Shown: piece by piece, positions 59,843 through 64,000 of the stretch
How positions within the stretch are numbered: the stretch's first letter is position 1
How the letters are laid out: every line of letters begins with the position of its first letter
Assembly (NCBI GenBank): GCA_018242215.1
Contig: JAFECG010000019.1
Coordinates: 1 to 64,000 of the forward strand
Length of the DNA: 64,000 nt
Reading direction: 5' to 3'
From: Pseudomonadota bacterium
Lineage (GTDB): Bacteria; Pseudomonadota; Alphaproteobacteria; Rhizobiales; Hyphomicrobiaceae
Position numbers and translations under genes: made by a program
The notes under the pieces: generated by a model
Databases searched by the model: none
Seen by the model: the letters and a program-made list of their open reading frames with translations, nothing else
Told to the model about the DNA's origin: nothing

Positions 59843-61663
59843 TCAGCCAGCGTTATTCAGCGCCTCGCGTTTTTCCTCAAGCTCCAGCCAAAGCGTTTCG
59901 GCTGCTTCAAGTTGTTTTTGAGCGTCCGACAGGCGTGCACTAGCTTTGTCGAATGTGGCGCGGTCGCGGGCGTAAAGGCCGGGATCAGCGAGTCTCGCGC
60001 CAAGCTCCTTTATCTCCGCTTCGAGTTTGGCGATGTCGCCCGGAAGCGTCGAAAGCGCGTGCTTCTCCTTGAACGACAGCTTCTGTTTTGGGGGAGGTGC
60101 TATGACCGGCGCATTTTCTGCTCCGGACTTTGGCGCCGACGCTATGGCGCGCCTTTGATCCTTGGCGAGATTCTCGCCTTTGCGCTGGGCAAGCATGTCG
60201 GAATAACCGCCGGCATATTCGGTCCAATGTCCCTTGCCAATCGGTGCCAATACGCTCGTCACGATACGGTCGAGAAAATCGCGGTCGTGACTGACAAGCA
60301 AAAGCGTCCCTGCATAATCCGATAAAAGCTCCTGCAGGAGATCAAGGGTTTCGAGATCGAGATCGTTGGTCGGTTCGTCGAGGACGAGCACGTTCGATGG
60401 TTTTGCAAGTGCGCGTGCCAGCATCAGTCGCGCGCGCTCGCCGCCAGACAGTATGCGGATCGGCGAAAGACGTTGCTCGGGAAGGAACAGGAAGTCTTTC
60501 ATATAGCTAGCGACATGCCGCGCCTTGCCGTTGATAACGACCTGATCGCCGCGCCCGCCGGTTAGCGCATCCGACACCGTCCAATTGGGATCGAGTTCGT
60601 CGCGTTTCTGATCAAGTGAAACGATTTCGAGATTAGCGCCGTGGCGAATAGTGCCGCGATCGGGGGCGATCTGACCCGTTAGGAGTTTGATCAAAGTCGT
60701 CTTGCCGGCGCCGTTCGGGCCGACGATGCCGAGCCGATCACCACGCATGATGCGCAGGTCAAGATCGGCGACGACCTCCACGCCATCGTAGCTCTTGGCA
60801 ATTCCCGTCGCTTCGACGACGAGCTTCCCCGACAGGTTTGCTTCCGCAGCGTCGAGACGAACATTGCCGACGACGTTCCTCTGCTCGCGTGCGGCCTGGC
60901 GCATGGCGCGAAGCTCGCGGACGCGCCGGACATTCCTTTTGCGGCGACCCGTGACGCCGCCGTGCATCCACTGATCTTCGCGGACGATCTTGCGGTCGAG
61001 CTTGTGACGTTCGTTCTCCTCCTCTTCGAGCACCTTGTCGCGCCAGTCCTCGAACGCGGCGAAACCCTGTTCCAGGCGTCGCGTCTTACCACGATCGAGC
61101 CAAACGGTTGCGCGCGAGAGATTTTCGAGAAAGCGCCTGTCGTGGCTGATGAGAAGGAGCGCAGACCGCGTTCCAAGTAGCGTAGTTTCGAGCCATTCGA
61201 TCGCGGTCAGATCGAGGTGATTGGTCGGCTCGTCAAGAAGAAGAACGTCGGGTTTCGCCGCGATCACGCGCGCCAGTGCAGCACGGCGGGCTTCGCCCCC
61301 GGAAAGAGTCTCGGGTTGGTTGTCGCCTGAAAGGCCAAGTTCCGCCAAGAGATATTCCGCCTGATACGGATCGTCCGTCGGGCCAAGGCCCGCTTCCACA
61401 TAGGCGCGCACCGTCGTGAAGCCTGTGAAATCTGCTTCCTGTGGCAGATATCGGATGCTGGCGCCGGGATGTGCAAAGCGTTCGCCGCGGTCAGGCTCGA
61501 CAAGACCCGCGGCGATTTTCAGAAGTGTCGACTTGCCGGAGCCGTTCCGACCGACGAGGCAGATGCGATCGCCTGGCGCGACGGTGAGTTCCGCGCCTTC
61601 AAGCAAGGGCGTTCCGCCGAATGTCAGATCGATGTCTTTGAGGGTAATGAGAGGAGGTGCCAT
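59843..61663 (-). CDS. uup: ABC-F family ATPase, Uup-type
   Basis: 606 residues with two ABC domains: Walker A G-R-N-G-S-G-K-S-T near 38 and G-P-N-G-A-G-K-T-T in the second half, signatures L-S-G-G-E-A-R-R and L-S-G-G-E-R-A-R-L, and Walker B L-L-L-D-E-P-T-N-H-L-D and L-V-L-D-E-P-T-N-D-L-D. The C-terminal coiled coil (L-P-G-D-I-A-K-L-E-A-E-I-K-E-L) is as in Uup. No membrane segments, so it is a cytosolic translation or DNA-related factor, not a transporter. It starts 25 bases after the YbdD gene on the same strand. Confidence 0.9.
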   Translation of the reverse strand: MAPPLITLKDIDLTFGGTPLLEGAELTVAPGDRICLVGRNGSGKSTLLKIAAGLVEPDRGERFAHPGASIRYLPQEADFTGFTTVRAYVEAGLGPTDDPYQAEYLLAELGLSGDNQPETLSGGEARRAALARVIAAKPDVLLLDEPTNHLDLTAIEWLETTLLGTRSALLLISHDRRFLENLSRATVWLDRGKTRRLEQGFAAFEDWRDKVLEEEENERHKLDRKIVREDQWMHGGVTGRRKRNVRRVRELRAMRQAAREQRNVVGNVRLDAAEANLSGKLVVEATGIAKSYDGVEVVADLDLRIMRGDRLGIVGPNGAGKTTLIKLLTGQIAPDRGTIRHGANLEIVSLDQKRDELDPNWTVSDALTGGRGDQVVINGKARHVASYMKDFLFLPEQRLSPIRILSGGERARLMLARALAKPSNVLVLDEPTNDLDLETLDLLQELLSDYAGTLLLVSHDRDFLDRIVTSVLAPIGKGHWTEYAGGYSDMLAQRKGENLAKDQRRAIASAPKSGAENAPVIAPPPKQKLSFKEKHALSTLPGDIAKLEAEIKELGARLADPGLYARDRATFDKASARLSDAQKQLEAAETLWLELEEKREALNNAG

Positions 61664-61688
61664 GAGCCCCTCGTAGCGGTGGAAGCTG

Positions 61689-61904
61689 TCAGCAGCAACG
61701 GCTGATTTTGCCGCCGTTCGCGCCGTAACGACGGGCTTGCCGCTCCCGGAAGAAGTCTTCGCGGCTCATGACAGGTTCGCCGGGATGCGCATTCTGATGG
61801 TGTACGACATAGGTCTGATAATCCGGGATGCCGACCATCAACCGCGCCGTCTTGGTGAGGGTGTGCACGATTTTCGAAAGAATTGATGCTTGCATTTGCG
61901 GCAT
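61689..61904 (-). CDS. YbdD/YjiX family small protein
   Basis: 71 residues with the family pattern L-M-V-G-I-P-D-Y-Q-T-Y-V-V-H-H-Q and a C-terminal double Cys (S-R-C-C). The gene stands 3 bases after cstA, as in most bacteria that pair CstA with YbdD; it is needed for CstA activity in characterised relatives. Confidence 0.9.
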   Translation of the reverse strand: MPQMQASILSKIVHTLTKTARLMVGIPDYQTYVVHHQNAHPGEPVMSREDFFRERQARRYGANGGKISRCC

Positions 61905-61907
61905 GTC

Positions 61908-63959
61908 TCACTCCGCAGGGACGATGGCAGTTTCTCGCGCCGATATATCCGGATCGGCGAGTGCCTTCATGATGGCCGCTATGCCGAAGCATGTCATTGC
62001 GATGACGAGCGCGCCGAGGAGTGCAGTGAGTGCCGTATTGACGTAGTCGTTCAACACGATGCGGTGCATGTCTGCGAGAGATTTGGCGGGCGCGAGAACC
62101 TTGCTTGCGGCAAATGCTGCTTCGAATTTTCCAGCGTGCGACAGAAAGCCGATCGCCGGGTTTTCGCTGAAGACCTTCTGCCAGGCGGCAGTCAGCGTGC
62201 AGAGGCCGAGCCAAACGGCAGGCGTGATCGTCACCCAGGCATAACGCTCGCGCTTCATCTTGAAGAGGATGACCGTTCCGAGGATGAGCGCGATGCAGGC
62301 CAGCATCTGGTTTGAGATGCCGAAGAGCGGCCAGAGCGTATTGATGCCGCCCAGAGGATCAACAACGCCCTGATAGAGGAAATATCCCCAAGCCGTAACA
62401 GCGATTGCAGTTGCGGCGATATTCGCGGACCATGATTTCGTCGCACCGAACGCAGGGATGATGGTTCCGACGAGGTCCTGGATCATAAAGCGCGCGACGC
62501 GCGTGCCGGCGTCAATCGTCGTCAGGATGAAAAGCGCCTCGAAAAGAATCGCGAAGTGATACCAGAACGCCATCAGCATTCTGCCGCCGATGGCACTCGA
62601 TAAAATTTCAGACATCCCCATCGCAAGGGTCGGCGCGCCGCCCGTGCGCGACAGGATTGTCGTCTCGCCAACATTAACTGCGGCTTCTTTCAGCATGTCG
62701 GGAGTGATTGCAAAGCCCGACCCTGAGATCGCTGTAGCGGCGGTTTCTGGAGACGTGCCGATAAGTGCAGCAGGGCTGTTCAGCGCGAAATAGAGACCAG
62801 GATCGAGAATAGAAGCGGCGACGATCGCCATGATGGCCACGAAGCTCTCCATCAGCATTGCACCGTAGCCGATGACGCGTGCATTCGCTTCACTGTCGAG
62901 CATCTTCGGCGTGGTGCCGGATGCGATGAGGGCGTGAAAGCCCGAGATCGCTCCGCAGGCGATTGTGATAAACAGAAACGGAAAGAGATTTCCGGAAAAG
63001 ACCGGCCCGCTCCCGTCGATGAATTTCGTTACGGCGGGCATTTTGAGGTCTGGCAAGACGATGAAAATGCCGAGTGCCAATCCAACGATCGTGCCGATCT
63101 TCAGGAAGGTCGAAAGATAGTCCCGGGGCGCTAGCAACGCCCAGACGGGGAGAACGGAGGCGATAAAGCCGTAGGCGATCAGCATCAGGGCAAGCTGCTC
63201 GCCGGAAAAGTTGAAGAGCGGCGCGAGGGAAGGGTCTTCAGCGACGTGTCGTCCGAAGACGAGCGCAAGCATCAGCAACGCAAACCCGATCACCGACATC
63301 TCGCCGATGCGACCTGGACGGATGTAACGGCCATAGACGCCCATGACGACAGCAATCGGGATCGTCATCGCAACCGTGAAGGTTGCCCAGGGGCTCTGCG
63401 CCAGCGCCTTCACGACGACGAGAGCCAGAACAGCGAGCAGGATCACCATGATCACAAGAACACCGATCATCGAAACGGTGCCCGCCGGTTCGCCGAGTTC
63501 GCTGCGAATCATCTCGCCGAGGGAGCGGCCATCGCGTCGTACAGATGCCCAAAGGATCACAAGGTCCTGTACGGCGCCCGCGAAGACGACGCCTGCGATC
63601 AGCCAGAGCGTTCCCGGGAGATAGCCCATTTGGGCTGCGAGGACAGGGCCGACGAGGGGGCCGGCGCCTGCAATGGCGGCGAAGTGGTGGCCGAAGAGGA
63701 CCGCCTTGTCCGTCGGGCAGTAGTCGAGGCCATCGTTGAAGCGCTGAGCCGGGGTCTGGCGTTCCGGATCGATGCACAGCACGCGATCTGCGATAAAGCG
63801 TGCATAGAATCGATTGGCGAGCAGGTAGGAACAGATTGCGGCCGCAACGAGCCAAATGGCGTTGATCGTCTCGCCACGCGAGAGCGCGACGATACCGAGT
63901 GAGGCGGCACCAAGTACGGCGATGGCAGTCCAGCCGAGCTTCGCTCTCAATTCCGTCAT
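61908..63959 (-). CDS. cstA: CstA-family pyruvate/peptide transporter
   Basis: 683 residues from the ATG at 63959, preceded by GGGAAG at a usual distance (another ATG at 63968 is in frame). About 16 helices with family landmarks [22 protein letters not shown] and [18 protein letters not shown]. It imports pyruvate or peptides during carbon starvation. It heads the unit cstA-ybdD-uup on the minus strand; the promoter lies in the last bases of the window or beyond. Confidence 0.95.
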   Translation of the reverse strand: MTELRAKLGWTAIAVLGAASLGIVALSRGETINAIWLVAAAICSYLLANRFYARFIADRVLCIDPERQTPAQRFNDGLDYCPTDKAVLFGHHFAAIAGAGPLVGPVLAAQMGYLPGTLWLIAGVVFAGAVQDLVILWASVRRDGRSLGEMIRSELGEPAGTVSMIGVLVIMVILLAVLALVVVKALAQSPWATFTVAMTIPIAVVMGVYGRYIRPGRIGEMSVIGFALLMLALVFGRHVAEDPSLAPLFNFSGEQLALMLIAYGFIASVLPVWALLAPRDYLSTFLKIGTIVGLALGIFIVLPDLKMPAVTKFIDGSGPVFSGNLFPFLFITIACGAISGFHALIASGTTPKMLDSEANARVIGYGAMLMESFVAIMAIVAASILDPGLYFALNSPAALIGTSPETAATAISGSGFAITPDMLKEAAVNVGETTILSRTGGAPTLAMGMSEILSSAIGGRMLMAFWYHFAILFEALFILTTIDAGTRVARFMIQDLVGTIIPAFGATKSWSANIAATAIAVTAWGYFLYQGVVDPLGGINTLWPLFGISNQMLACIALILGTVILFKMKRERYAWVTITPAVWLGLCTLTAAWQKVFSENPAIGFLSHAGKFEAAFAASKVLAPAKSLADMHRIVLNDYVNTALTALLGALVIAMTCFGIAAIMKALADPDISARETAIVPAE

Positions 63960-64000
63960 CTTTTTCATCTTCCCGGTGTGTCTGTATGGTTGCGAGCCAC

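Overview
The window looks like alphaproteobacterial (Hyphomicrobiales-type) DNA. The evidence is a DUF1150 gene beside a small heat-shock gene, an NDUFA9-like dehydrogenase, a pqqA peptide gene, a HisKA_2-type kinase with a receiver behind a GGAAC...GTT (EcfG-like) promoter, and a CTTG-N17-CCCATAT (RpoH-like) promoter. The pqqA gene hints at a PQQ user, possibly a methylotroph, but the genus cannot be fixed from sequence alone.

The main structural boundary is a tRNA-Leu(CAG) gene at 56342-56427 (minus strand). Its 3' end directly abuts a tyrosine integrase (54903-56231). Right of it is ordinary chromosome: NDUFA9-like protein, DUF1150/Hsp20, a periplasmic protein, pqqA, an Uup-type ABC-F ATPase, and YbdD plus CstA. 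Left of it, probably to the left edge of the window, lies accessory DNA that reads as an integrated conjugative or plasmid-like element: a ParB-like protein (5' end cut by the window), an M48 protease, a second tyrosine recombinase, DnaB helicase, a VirD4-type coupling protein with a replaced C-terminus, a RepA-type initiator lacking its N-terminal half, and an iteron array. No relaxase or type IV secretion channel genes are visible.

Region by region: 1-6.4 kb, partition/protease/recombinase. 6.4-11 kb, iron uptake (TonB receptor, PepSY protein) and small genes. 11-25.6 kb, a metal-efflux block with a CzcBA-type RND pair, a CusBA-type RND pair with FixH-like and Cys/Met-rich secreted proteins, two CDF transporters and a MerR regulator. 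Both CDF genes carry the same TTGCTC-N19-TA(A/G)GCT promoter, so one MerR protein probably controls both. 25.6-26.2 kb, gene debris (transposase and ArsB-like tails). 26.2-30.1 kb, signalling (receiver, GAF/HisKA_2 kinase, MASE1-GGDEF cyclase). 30.5-35.5 kb, unknown and secreted proteins, including a cysteine-repeat protein and a glycine-rich protein in an operon with a membrane spermidine-synthase-like protein. 35.9-39.2 kb, DnaB, XRE regulator and NUDIX hydrolase. 39.5-42.2 kb, two adjacent large proteins that each carry an R-x4-H HEPN motif, a candidate defence module. 42.2-47 kb, an XRE pseudogene that duplicates the gene at 38.1 kb, a coupling protein fused to an HNH-like fragment, an AraC-type regulator and a glycosyltransferase-like protein. 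47-49.8 kb, a DUF347 membrane protein, an RcnR/CsoR-type repressor with its operator, and a third CDF transporter. 50-56.3 kb, plasmid-like replication region and integrase.

Together the accessory part gives metal and iron handling on a mobile backbone that shows repeated rearrangement: truncations, fusions, duplicated flanks and gene remnants.
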